From Brassica napus (taxonomy: Eukaryota; Streptophyta; Magnoliopsida; Brassicales; Brassicaceae): a DNA stretch of 64,000 nt. A model generated the notes under the pieces. The model was given only the letters and a program-made list of their open reading frames with translations. It was not told the DNA's origin and searched no databases. The first letter of the stretch is position 1. Every line of letters starts with the position of its first letter. Location of the stretch: the NCBI RefSeq assembly GCF_020379485.1, contig NC_063436.1, positions 14,277,389 through 14,341,388 on the forward strand. Reading direction: 5' to 3'. Below are positions 23,160 to 35,373 of the stretch, piece after piece. The translations under genes were made by a program, and so were the position numbers.

Positions 23160-23347
23160 GGCAGTTTTGGATTAATAACAATCTCTTCAGAATACATTAC
23201 ACAGTACACACGCGCGCGCTCTTATATATAAAGTTATAAACTCATAACAAACTCCAAAACCCCATTTTACTTACTCTTCGTCTTCTCGGAATCAAAAAAC
23301 CCACACCGATCGCTGATTCTTGCGATTTCAATCGATCAAAGGCGACG
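23160..23347 (+). promoter_or_regulatory. Promoter and leader of the importin alpha gene
   Basis: A CACGCGCGCGC run (23211-23219) and a TATATATAAAG TATA-like box near 23224-23233 precede a pyrimidine-rich leader and the ATG at 23348. Confidence 0.45.
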
Positions 23348-23849
23348 ATGTCTCTCAGACCTGGCGCGAAGATGGAGGCCAGACGGAGCCGGTACAAAGT
23401 GGCGGTCGATGCGGAGGAGGGACGGCGGAGGCGAGAGGATCACATGGTTGAGATCAGGAAGAACAAGAGGGAAGAGAATCTGCAGAAGAGGAGACGCGAG
23501 GGAATCTCAGCCGCGGCACAAACGGAGCAGGATCTTACTTATGAGAAGAGAGTATGCGTTTGCAATCGATTCGCCTTTTGCTAGGGATCGATTTCGTGGC
23601 TTAGTATACTTTGAATTTTGTTCTGGATTTGAAGTTTCTTGCGATGTTGATGATGATGGTGAACGATGATGATGATGTTTCTTGAATTGCTATATGGAAG
23701 GAACTTGTTTATCGGACTTGATGATAGTTTTTTTATGATGATGAGATGATGATGATGATGATGATGATGGCGTTTCTTGAATTAGTATAGGGAAGAATCT
23801 TGTTTATTATGATGATGATGATTAGTATTGGATTTGAGAATAGTTTTGT

Positions 23850-23888
<39 letters not shown>

Positions 23889-26048
23889 TTTCTTAAATTG
23901 CTATATGGGGAAGAAACTTGTTTATTCTAGATTTGAAGTTTCTTGCGATGATGATGATCTATCTTTGTGATTTTGTTCTAGGAAGAATCTTGATTATCGG
24001 ATATGGACATAGTTTGTGTATAGCTTATAAGGTCTCTTTGTGATTGCAGTTGATAGAGAATCTACAGGGGATCGTTGCTGGAATATGGTCAGAGGATTGC
24101 AACTTACAACTTGAGACGACCACTCTCCTGCGCAAACTTCTTTCAAGGGGTTTGTGACCATTAAGCATTATAACAAGTCATCGTTTTTGGTTAGAGACTT
24201 TAGTAGTTATGTTTTTGTTTTCTTCTTGTGTAGAGCATTACCCTCCTATCAATGATGTTATACAATCTGGTGTTGTTCCTCGCGTTGTGTCTTTCCTTTC
24301 AAGGGCTGAGTTTCCCAAACTTCAGGTGAAGAGGGGCACTTGCACCGGTTATTGATCTGTACTGTCGACAGTTTGTTAACTTGAATTTGCTTGTGTTTAG
24401 TTTGAGGCAGCTTGGATGCTCACCAACATTGCTTCAGGGACATCAGAGAATACGAATGTCATCATTGAAAGTGGTGCTATCCCTATATTCGTCCATCTTC
24501 TCAGCTCCCCTAATGAGGACGTCCGCGAACAGGTTTGAACCCTGACTGTCATCATTTTGTTGTCAAAGAAACTCTTTGTTGAGACTTTTTGTTTTTATGT
24601 TTTCCTTCTGAAAAACAGGCTGTTTGGGCATTGGGAAACGTTGCTGGAGACTCACCAAAGTGCCGTGATTTTGTCTTAAGTTTCGGTGCCATGTTGCCTC
24701 TGCTGTCTCAGTTCAATAAGCATGCAAAGCTTTCAATGCTTAGGAATGCTACATGGACTTTATCAAACTTCTGCAGAGGGAAGCCTCAGCCTTCATTTGA
24801 ACAGGTTTCCTTCAAGATGAAACCAAGCTTTGTAGTCTTTGTAATATATTTTAACATGTTTCTGTACGGGTTTTTTCCTAGCAGACAAGCCAAGCTTTAC
24901 CAGTTCTTAAGAGCCTTGTGCAATCAACAGATGAAGAAGTTCTCACTGATGCATGCTGGACTCTGGCACACCTCTCGGATAACACAAATGAAACTATACA
25001 GGCGGTTATCGATGCAGGCGTTGTCCCTCGCATCATCCAGCTCTTAGCGTGAGTATATCTGATTGTGCTTTTAAGTTTAATAATGGTTACGTTATCTGAA
25101 TGCTTTCCTCTTACGGTTCCTCTTGTTAGTCATACGTCGCCGGCAGTGCTGATTCCTGCTCTTCGTACCATTGGAAATCTTGTAACCGGCGATGAAGTAC
25201 AGACGCAGGTGCATATGTATATACATTTCACAGTTCTATTTTAAAGAGTTTTTTTTTTTGGAAACTTTAAAGTCTTAACTTAATTTTCCAAACAGACGGT
25301 TGTGGACCATCAGGTGCTTCCTAGTCTTTTGGTCCTCGTTACAAACACGTACGCGAAGAGTATCAAGAAGGAAGCTTGCTGGACTATCTCAAACATAACA
25401 GCTGGGAGTTCAAATCAGATACAAGTGAGTATATGCCTCTTTTAACAACAGAGACTGACTTTTAACTTTTGCGTGTCTGACTTAATTTAAACCTGAACGA
25501 ACGCGCAGGCAGCGATTGAAGTAGGTGTCATTCAGGTTCTTGTTTGGGTGCTCCAAAACGCAGAGTTCGAAGTGAAAAGGGAAGCTGCTTGGGGAATCTC
25601 AAATGCTACTTCTGGTGGCACTCATGATCAAATCAAGTAAAGGAAAAACAAAACTAAAAGCCAAATGTTTCAATCATTTGCTAAAAACATGTCTTTCTTT
25701 CTCAGGTTTATGGTGAGCGCAGGGTGTATCAGACCGATATGCGATCTTCTAACCTGCCCGGATCCAAGAATCATAATGGTTTGCTTAGAAGCGTTGGAGA
25801 ACATTCTAAAGGTTGGAGAAGCAGTGAAGAGCTCGGGTCTGACAGGAGACGAGAACCTCTTCGGTATACTGGTAGAAGACGCAGGAGGACTTGAGAAGAT
25901 TGAGAATCTTCAGAGCCACGACAACGATGATATATACCAGAAAGCTATGAAAATCCTTGAAGAGTTTTGGACTGAAGACGACGATGAGGAAGGAGGCAAC
26001 AATGAGATCCTTGATATTACTCCTCCTGATCTATTCAACTTTATCTGA
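23348..26048 (+). CDS. IMPA-3: Importin alpha (IMPA-3/MOS6-like)
   Basis: Ten exons: 23348-23551, 24050-24149, 24234-24325, 24401-24532, 24619-24804, 24885-25048, 25130-25208, 25296-25424, 25509-25636 and 25706-26048. They total 518 residues; family members are about 530. Residues 1-70 form the importin-beta-binding domain ([17 protein letters not shown], then [20 protein letters not shown]). The rest is a stack of ARM repeats with the NLS-binding Trp/Asn ladder visible ([80 protein letters not shown]). It carries classical NLS cargo into the nucleus with importin beta. In Arabidopsis, IMPA-3 (MOS6) supports immune signalling. Exon 6 could also start three bases earlier. The reading frame is intact; the first intron is enlarged by a GAT repeat. 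Confidence 0.93.
23647..23960 (+). repeat. (GAT)n repeats in the first intron of the importin alpha gene
   Basis: Several blocks of GATGAT, the longest near 23852-23887, alternate with a repeated phrase (TTTCTTGAATTGCTATATGGAAG and variants). This suggests unequal duplication around a trinucleotide repeat. Confidence 0.85.
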
Positions 26049-27713
26049 AGGTATGCTAGTTTGAATTTGAGTGTTTAGTTGCTTTGGACTTCTTGAGTTA
26101 TATTCTTAATTTGATGCTATTGCAGGACGTATCGCAACGGTGTTAACGTGAAGTAGAAGAAATCCTCTCTCTCGTCTTTCTCTCCATGCTCACATCTCGT
26201 GGATATGATGGAAACAACATTATTTCATGTTTCTTTTGAAGTTTGTCTGTGTTTTTGGGGGAAGACAAACGATTATGTTGGGTGTTTTTCAATAACGAAC
26301 GGAAACAAAAAGTTCATCTGATTGATCTGTTATTAGCTTGAATAGGTCTTCGATTCTATTAAGAGCGTGTTTTTGAGTAATGGTCAAACTTTTAGACATA
26401 TCCAACTTTGTTGGCTTTTGATTTGGTCTTATAAATAGGATAATATCACACACCCAAATGCTGTCTTCACGAGCTACTTAACACAAGCTTGAGTCTACTC
26501 ATGTTGGTCTACCCGCAGATCCCAGTTTACAACATAAACGAAACCAAGAGCCGCAAAAGCCTTAGACGCTTAAAGCGCCATGGCCACGCTGGATAAGACA
26601 TTGTTAACTGAAGGCAGAAAATGCTTACTTTTGATTAGCTTTTAGAATATTTTTGTTTTTTAAAAGTCATTTATGCTTCCCTTACTTTCCATTTACCATA
26701 TGTGAGTTTACGTGCACAATAGATATGATTCGAGCATAAACGATGATAAAAGACAGTTTTCACATGGTTCCAAAGGGTTATAATTTGGTTCTTCGCCCAA
26801 GATTCCTTTCTGTGTTCCCCCACACAAGCTGTGAATTTAAAGTGAATCACATTCCAAAGTTGCTATTAATGAGGTATTAAAGAAAATAGGAAGACATCTT
26901 TTTAAGGGCCAACAAAGAAAGTAAATTAAAATAAAACTTTTTTTTATAAAATCACAAGATTTTTTGCCAAAAAAAAAATCACAAGATTTTTGTGTTCTCT
27001 CTTTAATCCACCTTTGAAAAACTACTATTGGAATCATCTCAGATAAACTGACCTAGATGTGTGTTCAAAAAAAAAAAACTGACCGAGATGTGATAACTTA
27101 CAAACTTAAGAGTAATTAATTATGAATAGATCGCTCTTGTCCGTTTTGTTATGGACTTGTGGTAAATGATCGGCAACAATTACCAACGACGAGAATGAGA
27201 CTAATCGTATCACCGTCAAACCTCGTGTAACATTCACTGATTCACAGGTTAGTTAGGTAATTAGAAGATTACATTTATGATAAAACATTCACTGATTCAC
27301 AGGTTAGTTGTATAAAAGAACTGATCTCAAGCTTTTATCATAGCACACTTTAATAATTCTTCTGGATATGGATCAAAACTTGATCATATGTTCCGTCTTA
27401 ATCTCATTTCTTGAATGAAAAGAAAATGAGTCTGGTTCCGGTTGAGTTTTGGGCCCCACGAGACAGGAACTGAGTGAGAATCCGAGTCAGGACCCGAGTG
27501 ATGGTTGTGGAGGCCAGCTTGGTCTGAATTATAATGGGCCTATGTGGCTCTGAAGCGCTAGACCGTACGGATTGTTGCCATGTTCTTTAAAGACAAACAA
27601 AACATATTTAAAGGTAAAAACAATAATTCATAAAATATGAAATAATCACAAAATCGAACCGCATTGTTGTTTTTCTTTGGAGACCTGTTGCTCTTTATTT
27701 TCATTTAATAATA
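26049..27713. other. 3' region of the importin alpha gene and spacer
   Basis: A 3' UTR intron is possible (GAAGGTATGC at 26047, acceptor near 26126). After about 26350 no gene is supported. A 24-base unit (ACATTCACTGATTCACAGG and following bases) occurs twice near 27230-27310. Around 27430-27560 the DNA is GC-richer but has no good frame. Confidence 0.4.
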
Positions 27714-27973
27714 CTCCCTCCGTTTTTTATTATAAGTCGTTTTAGAGAAATTTTTTTGTGCCAAATTATATGTCGTTTTCGGTTTTCTATGTAAAATTTA
27801 TTAATAATTAATGTTGTATGACCAATGGTAATATATCTTATATTTTTCTATTGGTTGAATTGTGGTTAGGTAAATAATTAATGATGTTTTTGTTTAGAAA
27901 ATATAAGAAATTAATGGTTTTCTTAATCTACGTGTATAGCTGTAAAACGACTTATATTAAAAAACGGAAGGAG
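27714..27973. mobile_element. Stowaway MITE
   Basis: The ends CTCCCTCCGTTTTTTATTAT and (reverse complement of the right end) CTCCTTCCGTTTTTTAATAT are inverted repeats flanked by TA on both sides. The internal AAGTCGTTTTA is mirrored by AAAACGACTT. The length is 260 bp. Confidence 0.88.
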
Positions 27974-28033
27974 TAAATATTTCTTGATTCCTTTTACTTC
28001 GTTGGATTTGACATGGAGTGGTTTTCATAAAAA

Positions 28034-28205
28034 CTTAGGTTCTGAATGGTGACTGCGGTTTGAGCGGTGCGGGACAAGCGGTTCAACTGCGGTGCGGTTT
28101 TAACAGTTATAAAAATGTATAGATATATAGTATATGTAGAGATTTTTGTTACTGTTAACTGCGGTGCGGGGCGGGACGACGGTTACCATTCGAAGCCTTA
28201 AAAGC
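28034..28205. mobile_element. GCGG-rich terminal-inverted-repeat MITE
   Basis: The left end (GAATGGTGACTGCGG near 28044) pairs with the reverse complement of the right end (GAATGGTAACCGTCG near 28193). Both arms contain GCGGTGCGG tracts and surround an AT-rich core. This resembles hAT-type MITEs of Brassicaceae. The exact ends and target duplication are uncertain. Confidence 0.55.
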
Positions 28206-28511
28206 TTCTCTACTTAATGTACGTGTTAGATTTTACATAGCAAAGGAAAATTTAAGAATCGCATTGGTCGTGTCGCTTGTGTCAGATTAAACGACGAGTA
28301 TTAAGTATTAACATAGATAAAAGGGGTCCACACTGAAAAGAAGTGAGATAATTGAAGTTTTTTTGTACGGTACAAAAAAATTAAAGTGCTTTATTTTTAT
28401 TATAAACATAACTAGTACGTATTATTAATGAATTAATTGTGAAATTAGTGAATATAATTTGATATAATTATGTAATTGTGAAATCAGGCCGTTAACAAAA
28501 CGACAAAGTCA

Positions 28512-30778
28512 TCCCTTATATATTAATTGAGGAACATTTGAAAAGATGTAACCTCAATTTTGTATTAATTAAAAGAGGCCCCAATGCATAGGTGGCACTC
28601 AATTAGGTAGTCAATTACATTCAATTGAAAAATAAGTAGGTCCACATTCGATTTTTATATGTTGTTAGATACATAAGTTGGTCAAACTATATGATATAAT
28701 GATATGATATGATATTTTCTTTCCTTAAATAAAACCTACGGAATTACCATAAATGACAAATATATATATGACAATTAATGATTTTAATAATAAAGATTTG
28801 ATAACAATGTATATCTCCTCCATCATTTTTTGTTTAATTTTATATTATTAAAATAAATTAAACAATCAAATTAGCTATAAAAATAAAATTTAGATTTTTT
28901 CGTATATGTTATATTTTGAATTTTTAAAAACGACAATAAATGACTATAACTATTAAAATTATTATGTTAAAAATTAATGATCAATGGTTTAACATTTTTA
29001 TTATAAGAAAATACACATGATTTTAAAACCATATGAGTAAAAAATATCGTTTAATAATAAAATATATATATATATATATATATTAAACACTATATACCAT
29101 AAGATTACATAAATATTTTAATATTAAAACTTTCAATGAATTTTCAAGAACATTTATAAATTATAAACTTATTAAAGATTTCAGATTGAAAATTTTGTTA
29201 TCGATGATTTAAATATTTTGTTATAAAACGATATGAACGATCATAGAACCGTATGATTATAAATTCTTATTTAATAAATAACTATACAAAATATACTATT
29301 CCTAGAAAAATAGGTTGGTCCATCTTAACTTATATTACACTTTTTATTAAACTAACTATCGAATTGATAAATAACGTACCAAAAAATGTTTTGCATTTTC
29401 CTTAAATAAAAGCCACAAAATTACCTAATATGATTAACGTATATGTGAAAATTAATTATAATGAATAATAAATATTTGATAACAATTTTTGTATCTTAGT
29501 TCTTTTTTTAATTTTATATTATTAAAATATATTTAAAAATCACATTAAATATATAATAAAAACATTTAAAATTTTTCTTATATGTTATATTTTGAATTTT
29601 TCAAAACATCTATAAATTATTAGAAATTTGAAGATCCCCACTCTGAAAATTTTGTGATCAATAGATTATTTTTTTTATCATAATAAGTTACAAATGATCA
29701 TAAAATTCTATTAATATGAACTTTTATTTAATATTATAAGAAGATACACATTATTTTAAAACCATATGAGTAAAAAATATCATTTAATAATAAAACATAT
29801 ATATATATATAGATTATACTATATACCATAAGATTACATAAATATTTTAATATTAAAGCTTTCAATGAATTTTCAAAAACATTTATAAATTATAAACTTA
29901 TTAAAGATTTCACATTGAAAATTTTGTTATCGATGATTTAAATATTCAGTTATAAAATGATATGAATGATCATAGAACTGTATGATTATAAATTCTCATT
30001 TAATAAATGACTATATAAAATATACTATTCTTAGAAAAATAGGTTGGTCCATCTTGACTTACATAATATTTTTTATTAAACTAACTATCGAATTGATAAA
30101 TAATCTACCAAACTTTTTTTTGCACTTTCCTTAATTAGAAGCTACGAAATTACCTAATATGATTAACGTATATATGAAAATTAATTATTATGAATAATAA
30201 ATATTTGATAACAATTTTGGTATCTTAGTTCTTTTTTTTAATTTTATATTATTAAAAGATATTAAAAAATCACATTAAATATATAATAAAAATATTTATA
30301 TTTTTTCTTATATGTTATATTTGAATTTTTCAAAACGTCTATATATTATTAGAAATTTGAATATTCTCACTCTGAAAATTTTGTGATCAATAGATTATTT
30401 TTTTGTTATAATAAGTTACAAATGATCATAAAATATAACGCATATGAATTTTTATTTAATAAATATTCAAACTAAATAATATATATATATATATATATAA
30501 ACACAAATGATTTAAAGCAACAAGATTGGCTGATCAATTTAGTCATCCAGTTGAAATCTTTCAAAAGTATGTGAAAGACTAAAGTCAAAATAAATATGGA
30601 TTTAGAATAGTAGTTATATTTTACTAACCAAATACCGAAAAAACCGAACCGAACCGAAACCAACCCGATATCCGGATTGAACACCCGTAATCCAAATGAA
30701 GCCAAACTATTGTTTCATTCTCCAAAATATAATAAAAATAATAACTTAATCCCGTGCAAGGCGCGGGTCTTATCCTAG
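28512..30778 (+). mobile_element. Non-autonomous Helitron with internal repeat units
   Basis: It starts TCCCTTATATATTAATTGAG after A (28511). It ends with the hairpin CCCGTGCAAGGCGCGGG and CTAG (30775-30778) before T. The AT-rich interior consists of about three diverged copies of one block, recognisable by AGTTGGTC or AGGTTGGTC at 28677, 29312 and 30043 and by AACCATATGAGTAAAAAATA recurring near 29025 and 29760. No protein-coding content. It shares ends and block sequence with the smaller Helitron at 12942. Confidence 0.82.
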
Positions 30779-30856
30779 TTTTGTAATAATTTGCATGCAA
30801 AAACAAAAACATAACATAAATGTTCCACAAAGAAAGCAAAACATAACTATGTACTA

Positions 30857-31093
30857 CTCTATCTGTTTAGTTTTAATTATCATTTTAGAATTAAGCACAT
30901 AGATTAATAAAATATTTAATTTTACATATTTCCAAAATAAAAACATCATTATTAATATATTTAATATATTTTAACCAATAAAAGAAAAAACTGAAATAAA
31001 AATCAATAAATTATTAATTTAAATTATAAAATGATATTTATTTTGAAACGAAAATTTTAGTATACATCATTACTTAAACTTAAATGGAGGGGG
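30857..31093. mobile_element. Stowaway MITE
   Basis: The left end CTCTATCTGTTTAGTTTTAA and right end (reverse complement ACCCCCTCCATTTAAGTTTA) are flanked by TA. The length is 237 bp, and the internal ATCATTTTAGA has a matching TAAAATGAT. Confidence 0.75.
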
Positions 31094-31188
31094 TATCTAT
31101 AAACAAAAAAACGAACTACCATTTGTAAGGTTGTAATTGAGATTCCATTAACAACTTTAAATGTTCTTTTTATTTTAAAATTTTGATA

Positions 31189-31426
31189 CTCCATCCGTTT
31201 CACTTTATTTGTCGTTTTAGAGTGATGCATACTGACTAAAAAAATATTTAATTTTGCATATTTCAAAAGAAAAACATGATTACTTATATATTTAACCATA
31301 TTCCAACTAATAGAAAAATAAAATAGAAAATATTGTTGATAAATTTTGCATTGAAAATATAGATTGACACTTAAAATAAAATAAAATTTTAACTTTAAAA
31401 CTACAACTAATATGAAACGGAAGGAG
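31189..31426. mobile_element. Stowaway MITE
   Basis: The left end CCATCCGTTTCACTTTATTT, with the matching right end ATATGAAACGGAAGGAG, is flanked by TA (31187-31188 and 31427-31428). The length is 238 bp. A Helitron begins seven bases further on. Confidence 0.85.
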
Positions 31427-31433
31427 TATAATA

Positions 31434-33635
31434 TCACAATACTAAAAGCAATATATCCTGAGTTTTTAGGCTGCCACGTCACCATATATATTCGACCAAT
31501 AGGAACATTTCATTTCGGATCTGGGCTTAAAATTTGTTTAGAGTGGACTTAGGGGGTGTGGACTTCATTTGGTTTAGGTTTGGGCTTTATTTTTTATTTA
31601 ACTAAACCTAGAAACCTAACACGCTACGAGGCGTAAGTCACGAGGCTCTTTTCCTCTACCACTTCGTCTTCTCCACCACTCTAAATTCAAACACATTAGG
31701 AGGTGTGTTCGTTTATTTGAAGCTACCAATTTTGTTTGCTTCCGTGATATTTTTCATCTAAAGCATGAAGGATTGTATAAACCTGTTTGGTCGAAATGAT
31801 TTTGTTGTTATCTCAGATCTGATTGCTGCAAGGCATGTCCTTCGAGAACACTTTCTTATGACAAGTTAATATGGTTTTCAATTGATGGAGGAACTATTTC
31901 GTTTTTGCTTTTTTTGGTACTTATTAAGTAACTTCCTTTGTGTTTCTCTAGGGAGTTCTTGCTGAGATCTTAGAGCCGATTATCTAACTTTTAGTTATCT
32001 AACTTAAACGCATAGATATTAGTAGACCTACATTAGTGGAAGTTAAGAAGAAGAGATAAAGTAGGTTTGTAATATCTATGCGTTTTAGATATTGCAGTGC
32101 TTATGGCATTAAAGATTTATTTCTTTTTTTAATCTGTGTTGCAGCTAAACTTATGATTCCCTACATTGTATCTAGAGGCTATGGTCAAAATATTTAGTGC
32201 CTGTTCAGAGAAAATGATACTGAAGTATGAGAATAAGAGAGAAACAAGTCTCAAGCGGAGGGACACAATCAAGTTGGATCTTGAAGTGGAATACATAGGT
32301 CATCATCAGCTATTCGTCTCAGTTTTTTTTCTAATTTTTCATCTAATAATATCATTTTATTGGCATGCTTCTTCCAAAGTTGCTGGCCTAAGTATATCGT
32401 TCAATATTATGCTCATCAAGGATGTGATCGTAAATGTAGGTTCTTATGTTAAGCTATAGATGCGAAGTGGAGTACATTAACATGCTTCACTTAATCAATT
32501 GAGTAGCATCAAAGTTGCTTTTTCTTGCATAGCGCACACTCAATATTGAGCTCAAGATTAAAGAAGTCATGGAGTCCAGTTCGAAAATAGGGAAACGAGG
32601 ATATTAGTTTATATTGTAACGAGGATATATATCCATGCTTTGTAGTCAGATTATGAGACAGGAATAATATGCATTTCCCCTGCAACTCCACTAATTATGT
32701 GGATTATAGATCACCTTTTGCATAATTTAACCATCGGTAACAAATTGAATATTCAAGTTCTCTACCCTAAAACACATGTAGCTTAGTTTCTATGCAACAA
32801 GTGTCTACTTTTTTCCTGTCTACACACTGGACGATTGATGTTGGTTTATATTCTCTATATTGTATCACATGTTGTGACACATACCCACTTTTAAACAGTT
32901 TGACTCATGTAACACCCCAAAGAAAGAGGAATCAGGACCAATTATTGGCTTATTTTGGTTTCCAACATAAACACATCACCACCTTTAACTAACTCAGGTT
33001 TCCTAAACTAATTACAAACTTTAAATATATGAAACTACTACAAGCTCAACAGCACAAACATAAACATGCAACTGTAAATTACAAGACAATAAGCACAGTC
33101 AAATTTCTAATTTTAGTTATGCAACTCATATTTTTTAGGTTACATAGACTGCACATAAAATTCACAATAACCAGCGTAGTAATTACTAATATACATCAAA
33201 ACATCAAACAAACAAAAATGAATCAAAATTAAGTTAAAAAATGATTCAATAATATAACAAAACCAAAATTTATTTTAAAAGACATATCCAATCAAAATAG
33301 ATCACATTGTAATTAAAAATTAAATAAAAAAATATTTAAGGCTATTTATTCGAGATGAGATTCCGATCTTTTAAACTAAGATAATTTATGCTCTATACAT
33401 AATTATATTTTTTTTACATAACTCTAAAATCTCGAACTTGATTCTTCATATTTTGTTAGTCAATTGTGTTACATATAATAGAAATACTTAATTCAAAACA
33501 AAAATTAAAAAAAAAATCAAATTTAAAAAATTAGTTATATATAATTTAATATACAAAAACTCACATACAAATAAAAATGATAAATGTAACAAATTTAAAT
33601 ATATAATCCGCGCGTAGCGCGGAAAAAGGATCTAG
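31434..33635 (+). mobile_element. Non-autonomous Helitron
   Basis: The 5' end TCACAATACTAAAAGCAATA (after A at 31433) is of the same type as the Helitron at 58351. The 3' hairpin TCCGCGCGTAGCGCGGA is followed by CTAG (33632-33635) and T. Interior sequence near 32330-32600 closely matches 62105-62440 in the larger Helitron (for example TTTATTGGCATGCT and ATCAATTGAGTAGC). A 97-codon frame at 32166 has no domain. The element probably descends from a copy like the 58351 one. Confidence 0.8.
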
Positions 33636-33796
33636 TAATACATAAAAAACATTTATCTTCCTTTCTTGTACAAACAGTATATTCAAGAAATAGTAAAATA
33701 AATTATGGCGTTTTTTAAATATTCAGATGTAGTAATAGCAAAAATTAGAACAGAAGACGGACAATGACAGCTGGTTTTCTTCCTCTGCAATCGTTA

Positions 33797-35370
33797 GAGC
33801 ATCATTATCGGGGTCTTTTAAGCCCGTCTCTTAGTGTTTTCAGAATTAAAAGAAAAAGAAAAATAGCAATTATCTCAAACTACGTCTCTTAATCAAGCAA
33901 AAGAAGAGACGGTCTCTTCTTGCTCTCTCTATCGCGAAGAAGGAAGAAAGAAGAAGAAGCCATGGCAGGAGTAGGACTTTTCCGGTGTAATCTCTTCATC
34001 TCCTTTCCTCTGCGATCCAGGACAAGAATGTTTTGGCCTTTTTTGTTTGGGAAATTTGATTTTTTTGTTTGTTTGTTTGTGTAGAGAAGGAGAATTTGTG
34101 TTTGTATGGACATCCGAGTGAGTTGTGGGAAGTGAACGAAACCCTAATTCTTCCTCTGGATTCAATTCGATTTCTTCGTAATCCGCCATGGATGCTCAAC
34201 GAGCTCTGTTGGACGAACTTATGGGCGCAGGTGAGTTGTTTTTCAAATAGCAATCAATCTAGTAGATTTCGTGTTTGAATACTCCACTATATTGATTTGA
34301 TTTCGTGACTTTTCCGAATCTGAATCGTTTCTTGTTAGATTGGAATCTCAATCAGTCTGAGTTTTGGTGTTTTTTTGGCTTTGGTTATTTCAGAGATGTT
34401 GGAACAGAGGAGGAGGCTCTGTTGAAAAATGTGGAGAGAATGGAGTCGGACATAGTAGCGGGATGCTTTTGCAACGCGGCGCAGGTGATTGGAATGAAGT
34501 GTTTGGTGACGGCGGTGGAAGTGAGAGAAGCTGCGATGCATCTGGGGAGAACAGAGAAGATACTTGAGATTGTGGACAGGAGATGCATGCCTGCTTTGTC
34601 TCATCACGAAGTGGCGAAGATTGATGAGTGGACAGAAGTTGGTGCGTTATACTCTCCTATTACTTTTCTTTATTCGAATTGATTTCTTCTCTAGACTGCT
34701 AAGATTTGAAATTGTTTGGTCAAAGGTTAAAGAGTTTAGGTTTCATTGCTTGATAAGATACAGACATTCTCTGCTTTGTACTTCACTGAAAGTTTCGTGC
34801 TATTGACTGATTTGTCCAATTGCAGAAGATGTGTCTCCTCCTCTGCCCGAAGCAGACAAAGACGGTGGCGTTATTGTTACAGAGAGTTCAACCCATTGCA
34901 GAGGCAGCTTCTGATGGTTTCAGCTCCATGTCTGTGGCAAGGTAGTTGAATCAGTTTCAAGTTTATTGAATGCTTGAACTTTTGTTTAGAAAGTGAATGG
35001 TAATCGACTGTAGTACCTACGGCAACATATGATTCGCACGTTCAGCCTAGCAACGAGATAAAATTAAATTTGAACTTGAATTGCCATAACTGAATAAAAC
35101 GCTTTGTAAGACCTTATTCACATTTGTTAAATCATTTCATTATATTACACCTTTGATATCATCACGTTCAAAGCTACACTTCATATCGTTTCTTGTTTTT
35201 GAATACATTCAAAACTTGTATGTTTTTTTAAGAACCTTTAAATAAGAGACTTGCAATGGAGAATGTAAATTTTTGAGTCTTTTAATCCAGTTTCTTAATT
35301 CACTTTTGCAATTAAAAAATATTTAAAAAAAATAAGAGACCCATTTAGGGTCTCTAGGATAATGATGCTC
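33797..35370. mobile_element. PIF/Harbinger-like element carrying host-like exons
   Basis: The ends GAGCATCATTATC (33797-33809) and its exact complement (35358-35370) are inverted repeats. Both are flanked by TTA (33794-33796 and 35371-35373), the Harbinger target size. Further in, both arms also share a GTCTCTTA motif. The 1.57-kb interior contains no transposase. Instead it has a leader-like purine-rich stretch and three exons with good splice sites. It therefore looks like a gene-capturing non-autonomous element. Confidence 0.75.
34188..34914 (+). CDS. Chimeric three-exon reading frame with a LUC7-like start
   Basis: Exons 34188-34230, 34396-34641 and 34826-34914 join in frame to give 125 residues. 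The first 14 residues, MDAQRALLDELMGA, match the opening of plant LUC7-like splicing factors. What follows (DVGTEEEALLKNVERMES, then AAQVIGMKCLVTAVEVREAA, RTEKILEIVDRRCMP, HEVAKIDEWTE) is not LUC7 and I do not recognise it; it is helical and coding-like. Exon 3 adds EDVSPPLPEADKDGG and a stop. The LUC7 zinc fingers are absent. The first acceptor used here is CAGAG|AT; the AG two bases earlier would stop the frame at once. The gene lies entirely inside the Harbinger-like element. It may be a captured, rearranged host gene or a genuine gene with an unknown domain. Confidence 0.45.
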
Positions 35371-35373
35371 TTA

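Noticed and set aside
28670..30060. CRISPR-like or satellite array
   Set aside because: The repeats are three long diverged units inside Helitron ends, with no short regular repeats and unique spacers.
34188..34914. Complete LUC7-like splicing factor
   Set aside because: Only the first 14 residues match; the zinc-finger segments with Cys and His that define LUC7 are absent.
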